DNA of 64,000 nucleotides, taken from Firmicutes bacterium UBA6113 (GTDB taxonomy: Bacteria > Bacillota > Clostridia > Tissierellales > Sedimentibacteraceae). Shown here in pieces: positions 33,479 through 41,376 of this stretch. The stretch covers positions 186,001 to 250,000 of the forward strand of contig DIWF01000036.1 in assembly GCA_002422545.1 (NCBI GenBank), in the 5' to 3' direction. Position 1 is the stretch's first letter, and every line of letters starts with the position of its first letter. Under the pieces are notes generated by a model, which saw only the letters and a program-made list of their open reading frames with translations, was not told where the DNA came from and searched no databases. The translations under genes were made by a program, and so were the position numbers.

Positions 33479-34354
33479 TTATATATTAAGTAATTTGGCT
33501 GGATTTTTTTTAGCCATTATATTTATTTCTTCTTCAGTAATGCCAAATTCTCTCTCCAAAAGATTAATGAAGTTGTACATTCCTTCTACAGGAGAACCAT
33601 TACCATATTGCCCCATATCAGTGTCAAGTATAATATTTTCCACTCCACAGGCATCAATCATTTCTTTTGCTACTATATCATCTACAGTTCCTATTTTTGA
33701 ACCTCCCTTAAATACACATACATTTAATTCTATATAGGCTCCTAACTTTGCCCATTTTGCCATTTGTTCATAAGAAGCATTAACGTTATAGTGAGGATGG
33801 TTTACAAGAATTCTCTTTACTCCTAACTCTACCGCCTTACCAACTAAATGTTCAATTTCCCAAAGATTACCATGTCCTGTACCTAATACCATGTCATACT
33901 CAGCCATATATTTAAGAACTTCTATAGCAGCTGGGTCCATATTCCCTTCTTCATCAACATATACAACGGGACTTTCTTGTATAGACGCCTTTCCTGAACC
34001 AATAAAAGAAGCTTTTTTATGATCATCAATATGTTTTTTTGTAGAAACTGTTGGGAAATAAATAATTTTTGCATTCATTTGCCTTGCAGTATCTAGTGCT
34101 TTTAAATTGAAGAGTCCAATTGAATTATTAAGTGCCATGGAGCCATATACCTTACAGCTTCCATCACCCAAATGTTTTTCGATCATTTTAGTACCAAGAA
34201 TACTTGGAAAATAGTGATCCTTAACTAAAAAGCCGGCATATCCTACGCGTTGTGCCTCCATAAGCATTTCTGCAGCATCAAGAGCTCTATTCGCAACTGA
34301 TGGACCAGCATGAACATGAATATCAATGATTCCTTTAAGTATTTGTCTATCCAT
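33479..34354 (-). CDS. DUF6282 family metal-dependent hydrolase (amidohydrolase/PHP-like)
   Basis: 291 residues. GIIDIHVHAGPSV carries the HxH metal motif at the N-terminus; VLGTGHGN and ILVNHPHYNV supply further His ligands and ILDTDMGQYGNG the Asp, a TIM-barrel amidohydrolase layout. The reaction is unknown; a lactone or amide bond in the transported substrate would fit. The first gene of the operon, its start is the ATG behind GGAGG. Confidence 0.8.
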   Translation of the reverse strand: MDRQILKGIIDIHVHAGPSVANRALDAAEMLMEAQRVGYAGFLVKDHYFPSILGTKMIEKHLGDGSCKVYGSMALNNSIGLFNLKALDTARQMNAKIIYFPTVSTKKHIDDHKKASFIGSGKASIQESPVVYVDEEGNMDPAAIEVLKYMAEYDMVLGTGHGNLWEIEHLVGKAVELGVKRILVNHPHYNVNASYEQMAKWAKLGAYIELNVCVFKGGSKIGTVDDIVAKEMIDACGVENIILDTDMGQYGNGSPVEGMYNFINLLEREFGITEEEINIMAKKNPAKLLNI

Positions 34355-34380
34355 TTGTTCCTCCAAAATATTTTATTTTT

Positions 34381-34396
34381 TGCAGTAAAACTGCCA
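34381..34396 (-). promoter_or_regulatory. Sigma-54 promoter (-24/-12), proximal
   Basis: On the minus strand TGGCAG-TTTTAC-TGCA; GG and GC are 10 bases apart (+ strand 34394-34395 and 34382-34383). The start site would be only about 16 bases upstream of the DUF6282 ATG. Confidence 0.65.
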
Positions 34397-34506
34397 TGTT
34401 TTCACCCAGTTTTGCTAAGCTTTCTATTCCTTCTTTATCATTTAAAACTTCTCCTGACATTTTTCCATAAGCACAATTCCAAATATGTTAAGATACTAAT
34501 ATATTA

Positions 34507-34523
34507 AGCAAAACTTATGCCAA
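34507..34523 (-). promoter_or_regulatory. Sigma-54 promoter (-24/-12), distal
   Basis: On the minus strand TTTGGCATAAGTTTTGCTTA; GG (34520-34521) and GC (34508-34509) are 10 bases apart. It matches the consensus TGGCAY-N5-TTGCT more closely than the proximal copy. Confidence 0.75.
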
Positions 34524-34705
34524 AATTGAAAACAAAAAATATATTTTTATTTTTTTGCAAATATATTAGGAAAGCTAGCTATAAAACATTGATATTATCA
34601 ATACTTATAAGCTTTTTTAAACTACAATAAATATCTTATATACGCCTAAATTCTTTTTTAATATAAAAGTTTATTCAGTTGAATATATCTACTTTCAGCA
34701 AAATT

Positions 34706-34740
34706 AATTCATTTTTGTATTATAAATATAAAAATGAATT
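34706..34740. promoter_or_regulatory. Inverted repeat, possible activator binding site
   Basis: AATTCATTTTT and AAAAATGAATT, 11-base perfect arms, 13-base centre. It lies about 185 bases upstream of the distal sigma-54 promoter and directly before the activator's own promoter. Confidence 0.5.
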
Positions 34741-34743
34741 ATC

Positions 34744-34772
34744 TTGAATGTAATGTTGCTTCCTGATATAAT
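34744..34772 (+). promoter_or_regulatory. Sigma-A promoter of the sigma-54 activator gene
   Basis: TTGAAT at 34744-34749, a 17-base spacer, and TATAAT at 34767-34772. Confidence 0.7.
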
Positions 34773-34812
34773 ATAAAAAACAAAGTCTTCTACATTGGAG
34801 GGAGTAATTTTG

Positions 34813-36312
34813 ATGAATAATAACTATAGCTATCCTGAAAGTTTTAAATATTTAAATGCTTTTATTGTTTCGGATTTTGTTGATATGCCTATACATATAA
34901 TAAACGGTGAAGGAATTATAATATTTGTAAACAAAGCATGGAGCAAAGTCTATAATATAAAAAGAGAGTTTGCCGTTGGAAGACATGTTGAAGAAATAAT
35001 TAGCAAGTATCTAAAATATTTTCTTACCATAAATGAAACTACTCATACCAATGACGAGACATCAAGCTATACTTACCATCATTTTGATGAAGTTTCTTCT
35101 CAATCACTTGCCACTTTAGTATTAAGCGAGAGAAAAAAAATGTCAATGGTTAGTTCTACTCCTGAAGATGCTAAGGTATTGGTTACAAGTACTCCAATAT
35201 TTAATGGGAAAAATGAGATTGAATATGTTTTTACTTTAGTTCAGGACTTGACAAAAATATCTGACTTAAAAGAAGTATTAGATGCAGAAGTAGAAAAAAA
35301 TAAAATTCTGTGTAAAAAATTAAAATTTTATAAAAGTGAGCAAAATAATTCAACAATTATTGGAAATTCAAAGGTACTCAGTGAAATTAAAAATTTAATA
35401 CCAGTTGTTGCTAAAACTGATGCCACTATTCTAATCTTAGGCGAGAGCGGTGTAGGTAAAGAGGTTTTGGCAAAAGAAATATACATTAATAGCCTTAGAA
35501 AGGATAAGCCTTTTATTACAATTAACTGTGCGGCAATTCCTGAAAATCTTTTGGAATCAGAAATGTTTGGTTATGAAAAAGGTGCTTTTACAGGTGCTGT
35601 AAAAAGCAAAGCAGGTTTATTTGAGTTAGCAAATGGAGGAACTATTTTATTAGATGAAATAGGTGCTATGCCTTTGAACTTACAGCCTAAATTACTTAGA
35701 GTATTACAAGAAAATGAATTTATGCGTGTAGGCGGCACTCAAAAAATTCCTTTAGATGTTAGAATTATATCGGCTACAAATGAAAACTTATTTAATCTTA
35801 TAAAGACAGGTGAATTTCGCCAAGATTTATATTATAGACTAAATGTAATTCCTATAAAAATACCACCACTTAGAGATAGGAAAGAAGATATTAAGTTAAT
35901 TTGTCTTAAGTTTTTAGATGACTTTAATAAAAAGTATGGTAAAAACAAAATATTTAACGAAAAATCACTATTTACCTTGGAACAGTATGAATGGCCTGGC
36001 AACATTAGAGAGCTAAAAAACGCTATTGAAAGACTTGTAATTATAGGTGAAAAAAATGTTATAACTTCAAATCAAGTTTTGTATATAACAAAACCAGATG
36101 GAATAGAACAGTTTGAACCTGATGATTATATTGAAATTAATGAAAATCTTTCATTAAAAGAAGCAGTTCAATCTTTAGAAAAAAAAATGATTACAGATGC
36201 ATTAGCTAAATATAAAACAACTTATAAAGCTGCTGAAGCGCTTAAAACTACTCAACCAACTATTGTAAGAAAAGCTAAGTTACTTGGAATAGAAAAAACC
36301 TATGAACAATAA
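34813..36312 (+). CDS. Sigma-54-dependent activator: PAS, AAA+ and Fis-type HTH
   Basis: 499 residues. Residues 15-115 form a PAS-like sensor (DMPIHIINGEGIIIFVNKAWSKVY). The AAA+ domain has Walker A GESGVGKE, the sigma-54 contact loop KGAFTGA, Walker B ILLDEIG and the R-finger FRQDLYYRLNVIP. The C-terminal Fis-like HTH is YKTTYKAAEALKTTQPTIVRKAKLLGI. It lies divergent from the DUF6282-to-aldolase operon with tandem -24/-12 promoters and is its likely activator. The ATG behind GGAGGGA is preferred. Confidence 0.94.
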   Translation: MNNNYSYPESFKYLNAFIVSDFVDMPIHIINGEGIIIFVNKAWSKVYNIKREFAVGRHVEEIISKYLKYFLTINETTHTNDETSSYTYHHFDEVSSQSLATLVLSERKKMSMVSSTPEDAKVLVTSTPIFNGKNEIEYVFTLVQDLTKISDLKEVLDAEVEKNKILCKKLKFYKSEQNNSTIIGNSKVLSEIKNLIPVVAKTDATILILGESGVGKEVLAKEIYINSLRKDKPFITINCAAIPENLLESEMFGYEKGAFTGAVKSKAGLFELANGGTILLDEIGAMPLNLQPKLLRVLQENEFMRVGGTQKIPLDVRIISATNENLFNLIKTGEFRQDLYYRLNVIPIKIPPLRDRKEDIKLICLKFLDDFNKKYGKNKIFNEKSLFTLEQYEWPGNIRELKNAIERLVIIGEKNVITSNQVLYITKPDGIEQFEPDDYIEINENLSLKEAVQSLEKKMITDALAKYKTTYKAAEALKTTQPTIVRKAKLLGIEKTYEQ

Positions 36313-36474
36313 ACCCAAAATTTAAGTATTTTACTAAACAAAAAATGCACAACTTCTTCTCTAGTTAGTGCACTTATTTATATGCCTAATATAAAATTTC
36401 TTATTGATTGTAGGCATATCTACCCTTTCCTCTACCTACACAGGCGGCTATTGAACAATAAAACTTGTATTTAG

Positions 36475-36789
36475 TTATTTGGGTGTTCTGTCACGAAAAA
36501 TATACAAAGTAATTGTATTTAATATAACGGTAACGATGAGTAGAGCTGATGACACAAAAGCAACAGCGCCTGCTGTGTCCATTAAAGCAGACCAATCTTC
36601 AATATTGACCAAATGATTATTATATAAAATCTGAAAATATAACGAAAAAGCACAAGCGCTTATACTCAAAATAGAAAGAATGACCCAATTCCTATTCTCG
36701 TGTTTTTTATACCGCATGAGGTTAACAACTGGCAATATCCATGCAATTAAGCCAAGCAGCAAACTTCCAAGATTAAGTAAACTAATCAT
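36475..36789 (-). CDS. Small membrane protein
   Basis: 104 residues with three or four transmembrane segments (ISLLNLGSLLLGLIAWILPVV, ILSILSISACAFSLYF, AGAVAFVSSALLIVTVILNTITLYIF). The start is the ATG behind GGGGG. Its 5' end has a decayed duplicate at 51866-51925. It follows a small gene that is interrupted by the IS element. Confidence 0.65.
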   Translation of the reverse strand: MISLLNLGSLLLGLIAWILPVVNLMRYKKHENRNWVILSILSISACAFSLYFQILYNNHLVNIEDWSALMDTAGAVAFVSSALLIVTVILNTITLYIFRDRTPK

Positions 36790-36962
36790 TACAATACCCC
36801 CATTGCTCACATCTTTAAAAACTTTAGTCAGTTTTATTTTTTTCCTTTTTATCTAAATAATCTTCAAATTCTTTAAGTGCATCAAGTGGATAGGTTATAA
36901 TTAACTGGACAGTTTTTTTAAGGTCATGTACAATCAAAATATAAAAACTAAGGAGCATGACC

Positions 36963-37259
36963 ATGCCAGAATCAAAAAATAGAAAACCTCGTCGCAAATT
37001 TACTGCTGAATTAAAAAGCCAGATCGTTCAGTTATACCAAAATGGAAAAAGAAAATGCGATATTATAAATGAATATGATATTTCACCATCTCTACTTGAT
37101 AAATGGATTAAGCAAGCGGAATCTACCGGTTCTTTTACGGAAAAAGATAACCGTACTCCAGAGGAGCAAGAACTGATAGAACTTCGCAAACGCAACAAAC
37201 AACTTGAAATGGAGAATGATATTTTAAAACAAGCAGCGCTGATCTTGGGACGAAAGTAA
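36963..37259 (+). CDS. IS3-family transposase OrfA
   Basis: 98 residues: an HTH_Tnp_1 domain (RRKFTAELKSQIVQLYQNGK, SPSLLDKWIKQAE) followed by a leucine-zipper coil (ELRKRNKQLEMENDILKQAALILGRK). The ATG is preceded by AAGGAG at good spacing. OrfB follows in the -1 frame across CGAAAGTAAAAG; a fused OrfAB by programmed frameshift is expected. Confidence 0.9.
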   Translation: MPESKNRKPRRKFTAELKSQIVQLYQNGKRKCDIINEYDISPSLLDKWIKQAESTGSFTEKDNRTPEEQELIELRKRNKQLEMENDILKQAALILGRK

Positions 37260-37261
37260 AA

Positions 37262-38095
37262 GTGATAAAAAACAATCTTCACAAATACTCTGTTTCAGCA
37301 ATGTGTAAAGTCCTTAAAATTTCAAGAAGCACATACTATTATGAAGTAAAACAAAAGCCTGATGAAAGCATTCTTGAAACTAATATTCTAAATGTTTTTA
37401 AAGCAAGCTGCAAGAATTATGGAACACGTAAGATTAAAGTAGAACTTTCAAAACTTGGTCATACTGTTTCACGCAGGCGTATTGGTCGTATTATGAAACA
37501 AGAAGGCTTAGTTTCCAAATACACTGTCGCTAAATTCAAACCACACGTAGATAAATGCAATGAATCAAAAGTGGCTAATTTAGTGAACCGTAAATTCAAC
37601 GAGCAACCACATCTAAATATTGTAGTAAGCGATTTAACATACGTTAGAGTCGGCAAAAGTTGGAATTATATATGTGTACTTATAGATCTGTTTAATCGTG
37701 AAATAATCGGTTTTAGCGCTGGGCGCAATAAAGATGCATCATTGGTCGCAAAGGCTTTTGTTACGGTAAAATCAAACCTTAAAAATATAAATGTTTTTCA
37801 TACTGATAGATGTAATGAATTCAAAAATCAACTAATTGATGAAACTCTTAGAACCTTTAAAATTAAACGTTCCTTAAGCATGAAGGGTTGCCTGTATGAT
37901 AATGCAGTTGCAGAAGCAACTTTTAAAATTATAAAAACAGAATTTGTAAAAGGTGAACATTTTGAAACGCTTAATGATTTAAAATATCAATTAGCAGATT
38001 ATGTAAATTGGTTTAACAATCACAGAATACATTCATCTTTAAGATATTTAACTCCGTACCAATACAAAGTTAATACCCTTAAAAAAGTTGTTTAG
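37262..38095 (+). CDS. IS3-family transposase OrfB (DDE integrase core)
   Basis: 277 residues. An HTH_21 segment YGTRKIKVELSKLGHTVSRRRIGRIM precedes the rve catalytic core. The DDE residues are D in VVSDLTYVR, D in FHTDRCNEF and E in NAVAEATFKIIK, so the triad is intact. The second-D motif has Cys-Asn where the family usually has Gly-Ser (HTDRGSEF), perhaps a point mutation that weakens activity. Confidence 0.9.
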   Translation: MIKNNLHKYSVSAMCKVLKISRSTYYYEVKQKPDESILETNILNVFKASCKNYGTRKIKVELSKLGHTVSRRRIGRIMKQEGLVSKYTVAKFKPHVDKCNESKVANLVNRKFNEQPHLNIVVSDLTYVRVGKSWNYICVLIDLFNREIIGFSAGRNKDASLVAKAFVTVKSNLKNINVFHTDRCNEFKNQLIDETLRTFKIKRSLSMKGCLYDNAVAEATFKIIKTEFVKGEHFETLNDLKYQLADYVNWFNNHRIHSSLRYLTPYQYKVNTLKKVV

Positions 38096-38408
38096 TTTAC
38101 TGTTGACAATCCACAAGTGTACCTTGATGTACTGCACCTTTTATAATTAAGAATAAAACATGAATTGTTACAAGCGGCAACATAATTTCCATTTATTTTC
38201 CCCCTGGTCTTTTATAGTTCATATTATTGAATTATTTATTTAATTATCAATATAGAATTTCAAATATCGACGGTATATCTTTATCATATCTATTATATAA
38301 CATAATTTAGTATTTTCCCATATATAGTTGATTAATTTAGTATTGAACAGCCTAAGTTGATTTAATTCCCGATTTATTCTTTCAAGCCCGTCCAGTTCTT
38401 ACTCATAT

Positions 38409-38448
38409 TAAAAAACACAATGAGAGTTTAATCTTTCATTGTGCTTTA
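38409..38448 (-). terminator. Intrinsic terminator
   Basis: AAAGCACAATGA / TCATTGTGTTTTTT on the minus strand, just after the 38458-39012 gene. Confidence 0.85.
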
Positions 38449-38457
38449 TTAATTATC

Positions 38458-39012
38458 TTATCTTGTCATTTGATTTTTAATATTTGAAAATGCTGCAATA
38501 CATGAAGTTGAAGGTATGCCATCTATTATATCCCTTGGGTGAGGTGGGAAATCAAGCCTTTCCTCAATAAGTGGCTGAGCCTCTAGATCTGTTACAGTTT
38601 GCAATCCAATCTCATAGCTGGATGTTGTATTAGGAAACAAACGTATGTTATATATATTCCTTGCAATGTAACCAAAAGCGTCTATTCTTAAATTGTATGT
38701 GGAAAAGCTATACTCAGGTCCTGCTATTTTAGTTCCTAATTCATTAGCCATAGGCAATTCTATTCGAATCGGGTTAATTGTTGTTATTAAATGCATAACA
38801 GGGATATCTCTTTGCATACCATCAGTGACATAGATTGTTATAGTAGCATTAGTAACAGGTGTTTTGTCACTTTGCTTAACGATATTAAGTCTCAAAAATC
38901 CAGTATTATTCATATTCATGTTTTCTAGCATATTTAAATTATTATTGGGATATAAATTTCCGTATTTTCTCATATGTATGTTATTTAATTGTTGTTGATA
39001 TCTATTATCCAT
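38458..39012 (-). CDS. Uncharacterised protein with carboxypeptidase-regulatory-like beta domain
   Basis: 184 residues. An Asn/Met-rich N-terminus (about 1-35) is followed by a beta-sandwich-like domain: GFLRLNIVKQSDKTPVTNATITIYV and STYNLRIDAFGYIARNIYNIRLFPN. This pattern resembles the N-terminal region of clostridial spore cortex-lytic prepropeptides, but no enzymatic domain follows, so the role is unknown. The start is the ATG of MDNRYQ. Confidence 0.6.
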   Translation of the reverse strand: MDNRYQQQLNNIHMRKYGNLYPNNNLNMLENMNMNNTGFLRLNIVKQSDKTPVTNATITIYVTDGMQRDIPVMHLITTINPIRIELPMANELGTKIAGPEYSFSTYNLRIDAFGYIARNIYNIRLFPNTTSSYEIGLQTVTDLEAQPLIEERLDFPPHPRDIIDGIPSTSCIAAFSNIKNQMTR

Positions 39013-39148
39013 TATATTACACGCCTTTCTTAGCATTTTAATAGAATAACTATTAAATTATTATATGCAACCTATGTATTTTTGTTAAGATTGGTGTTTC
39101 TATCCAACACTACAACATTACTAATTTTTCGGTGCAATATATTGAAAT

Positions 39149-39182
39149 AAAAAAGTCATATCAAGATTTTAATGATATGACT
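39149..39182 (-). terminator. Intrinsic terminator
   Basis: AGTCATATCA / TGATATGACT followed on the minus strand by TTTTTTA, just after the acetyltransferase gene. Confidence 0.8.
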
Positions 39183-39205
39183 AATTAGAAAAACTTTTAT
39201 GCTCA

Positions 39206-39718
39206 TTAACTGTGCTTAATCGAAAAAACCAAATGTGGCATATCAACACCATAATAGTGTTTAATAAATCTATCTGTTACTGTCATGCCATTTCGCTTTG
39301 CAACATTTTGGGATGCAATGTTGGTGTCACGAATAATTGAAAACACCTCATCAGCATCCAGGACTTCAAACGCATATTCTTTACAAGCGATTGCAGCTTC
39401 GCTTGCATAGCCCTTATGCCAAAACGCTTTTTGAAATAGATATCCAACTTCAAGCACCTGCCTATTGTTGCAGTCCTGCATGGTAAGACCGCATTGTCCA
39501 ATCATTTCATCAGTTTCTTTTAATATTACAGCCCACAGACCAAATCCATATTGGCTATATCTCATAATTTGTCTGTCCAGCCATTCCTGTGCTTCAACAT
39601 CATCAAAAGCATGTTCGTAAGCATACATTACATCTTTATCTTGCAATATTTTACACAATGATGAAAAGTCCGCCTGGTTCATCTCACGCAAATATAATCT
39701 TTCCGTTTCTAATATCAT
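39206..39718 (-). CDS. GNAT N-acetyltransferase (RimJ/RimL-like)
   Basis: 170 residues. LYLREMNQADFSSLCKIL opening, IGQCGLTMQD, VGYLFQKAFWHKGYASEAAIACKEYAF and IIRDTNIASQNVAKRNGM are the RimJ-like acetyl-CoA and substrate segments. Substrate unknown. The start follows AAGGAG. Confidence 0.9.
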   Translation of the reverse strand: MILETERLYLREMNQADFSSLCKILQDKDVMYAYEHAFDDVEAQEWLDRQIMRYSQYGFGLWAVILKETDEMIGQCGLTMQDCNNRQVLEVGYLFQKAFWHKGYASEAAIACKEYAFEVLDADEVFSIIRDTNIASQNVAKRNGMTVTDRFIKHYYGVDMPHLVFSIKHS

Positions 39719-39803
39719 AGGACATATCTCCTTGTTGTATTATATTAATTTTATACTCCATATTTATCCTCTAAATCTTTCCAAATCTAGCTTGAAGTTA
39801 AAA

Positions 39804-40199
39804 TTAGTTCTTTATCATCAAATATTTTATAGAGAAATAATATGCAACTACTGTAAAAACAGGTATTGCTGCGAGATAAGAAATAATGTTAAGTAGTGTA
39901 AAATTCATTGTGTTTGAAACTTCACCATATTCTAAAATATATCTGCATATCATTCCTAATATAGTTAAAAATAAACTTGCTACATATACAAATTTCTCTT
40001 TATGTGTACCATAAATTGCAGCTAATCCTAACCCGATTATACCATAAGAAGCAATCACTAAATATGCCTTTGTGAAATCAAACGGGAAAAGCTCATTTTC
40101 AAAAGGAAATACAAAGCATCCTGCAAATATGATATATCCTAAAATAACTCTTTTAGGCACCTTCGGATGATTTTGTAAATATAATTGAAATTTGTTCAT
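39804..40199 (-). CDS. Membrane protein of unknown function
   Basis: 131 residues, four hydrophobic helices (about 20-38, 47-65, 74-92 and 103-124). No known family is recognised. The start ATG lies behind GGAGGG; an in-frame ATG four codons upstream overlaps that site. It is 36 bases from the next GNAT gene. Confidence 0.6.
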   Translation of the reverse strand: MNKFQLYLQNHPKVPKRVILGYIIFAGCFVFPFENELFPFDFTKAYLVIASYGIIGLGLAAIYGTHKEKFVYVASLFLTILGMICRYILEYGEVSNTMNFTLLNIISYLAAIPVFTVVAYYFSIKYLMIKN

Positions 40200-40235
40200 A
40201 TTACCCTCCATTAAAAACTCCCAATTTTCACACCT

Positions 40236-40703
40236 TTATAAACCTGGTAATTTCATATTTTTCTCAAACTCCGTAATATACATTCCTTTACTAATTTCAA
40301 TATCTTTTTCCTTTTTATATCCATTCTTTAAATATAAATTAACAGCTGGTAAATTCTCTTTTCCAGTAGATACCACTACTTTATTTATGTTGTTTTCAAG
40401 TCCTTCTATAAAATTAATCAGATTATTTGCAATACCCATCCTAAAAAATAAGGGGTGTATTGCAACCCTATGTATATCAATAACTTTTTCTATAATCTTG
40501 TAGGAAATTATCCCTGCTAAAACATCATTAATATAATAGCCATAAAAAATTTCATCACATGTATTTATACTCTCGGCTGTATCCTTTAAAGGTGGTATAT
40601 CATTAAATCCTATAATATCAGCTTCAATGCTATATGAAGCTATTTGTAATTCCAATATACATCTTGCTATTTCTGGATTTTTCAAATCAAGTTTTTTAAT
40701 CAT
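40236..40703 (-). CDS. GNAT N-acetyltransferase
   Basis: 155 residues. IHRVAIHPLFFRMGIANNLINFIEG is motif A, and KVVVSTGKENLPAVNLYLKNGYKKEKDIEI motif B. It is likely co-transcribed with the membrane gene that follows it. Substrate unknown. Confidence 0.9.
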   Translation of the reverse strand: MIKKLDLKNPEIARCILELQIASYSIEADIIGFNDIPPLKDTAESINTCDEIFYGYYINDVLAGIISYKIIEKVIDIHRVAIHPLFFRMGIANNLINFIEGLENNINKVVVSTGKENLPAVNLYLKNGYKKEKDIEISKGMYITEFEKNMKLPGL

Positions 40704-40769
40704 ATATTATCCTCTTATTAGCGTTTTTTACTGACTTGTTGATCTTTCATAATAATACTAACTCAAAAT

Positions 40770-41222
40770 TTATTTTACATATTCAGTAACAAAATCAGTA
40801 AAAAGAATACCTTCTAAATGGTCTATTTCATGGCAGAAGCATTTTGCTAAATCTCCGGTACCTGTCAATATTATTTCATCTCCATTTTCGTTTAATGCTT
40901 GTACCGTTACTTTTTCAGGTCTTGTTAATTTACCCCACTTATTTGGAATACTTAAACATCCTTCTATAACTTCCTGTGTTCCTTCTTGTTTAATTATCTT
41001 TGGATTTACCAACTTTATAAGTCCCTGTCCCATATCTATAACAACTAATCGTTTTAATATACCTACTTGTGGGGCGGCCAATCCACCACCAGTTTCTGTA
41101 TTATACATTGTATCAACCATATCATTTAATAATTGTCTTATTTTATCATCTACAACATCAACTATCTTGCTTTTTTTCCTTAATATTTCATCATCAAACA
41201 ATCTTATTTCTCTTAATGCCAT
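40770..41222 (-). CDS. def: Peptide deformylase
   Basis: 150 residues. GGGLAAPQVG (motif 1), EGCLSIPN (motif 2, metal-binding Cys) and CHEIDHLEGILF (motif 3, HExxH zinc/iron ligands) are intact. It removes the formyl group from new proteins' N-terminal Met. It is of the compact clostridial type. The usual fmt neighbour is not here. Confidence 0.95.
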   Translation of the reverse strand: MALREIRLFDDEILRKKSKIVDVVDDKIRQLLNDMVDTMYNTETGGGLAAPQVGILKRLVVIDMGQGLIKLVNPKIIKQEGTQEVIEGCLSIPNKWGKLTRPEKVTVQALNENGDEIILTGTGDLAKCFCHEIDHLEGILFTDFVTEYVK

Positions 41223-41376
41223 TTAAACTACACCTCTGCTTTGCTCTGCTCTTGATTTCCTTTTACTTTATTCAAATAGAAAATTTTCCTCTATATTGCT
41301 ATGAAATACTTTAGCAATATCATAAGCCAATCATGAATAAGCCTTAAAATAATATTCTATTTATGAAGTATGAAAT

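Larger units (their letters stand above)
36902..38100 (+). mobile_element. IS3-family insertion sequence
   Basis: Two overlapping-frame ORFs (orfA, orfB in the -1 frame) of the IS3 type. Imperfect terminal inverted repeats: TAACTGGACAGTTTTTTTAA near 36902 against TAAACTAAACAACTTTTTTA on the minus strand near 38099. I could not fix the exact ends or an exact target duplication. Only one copy is present in the window. Confidence 0.8.
36824..38192 (-). pseudogene. Small membrane-protein gene split by the IS3-family element
   Basis: Reading the minus strand, an ORF begins at 38190-38192 behind GGGGG (MEIMLPLVTIHVLFLIIKGA...HQGTLVD), a transmembrane helix, and runs into the IS right end at about 38105. 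On the other side of the IS an open frame ending at 36824 reads ITYPLDALKEFEDYLDKK, a soluble acidic end with a normal stop. Together they give a plausible ~55-residue protein with a membrane helix and a charged tail. The inserted element is oriented opposite to the gene. Confidence 0.6.
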
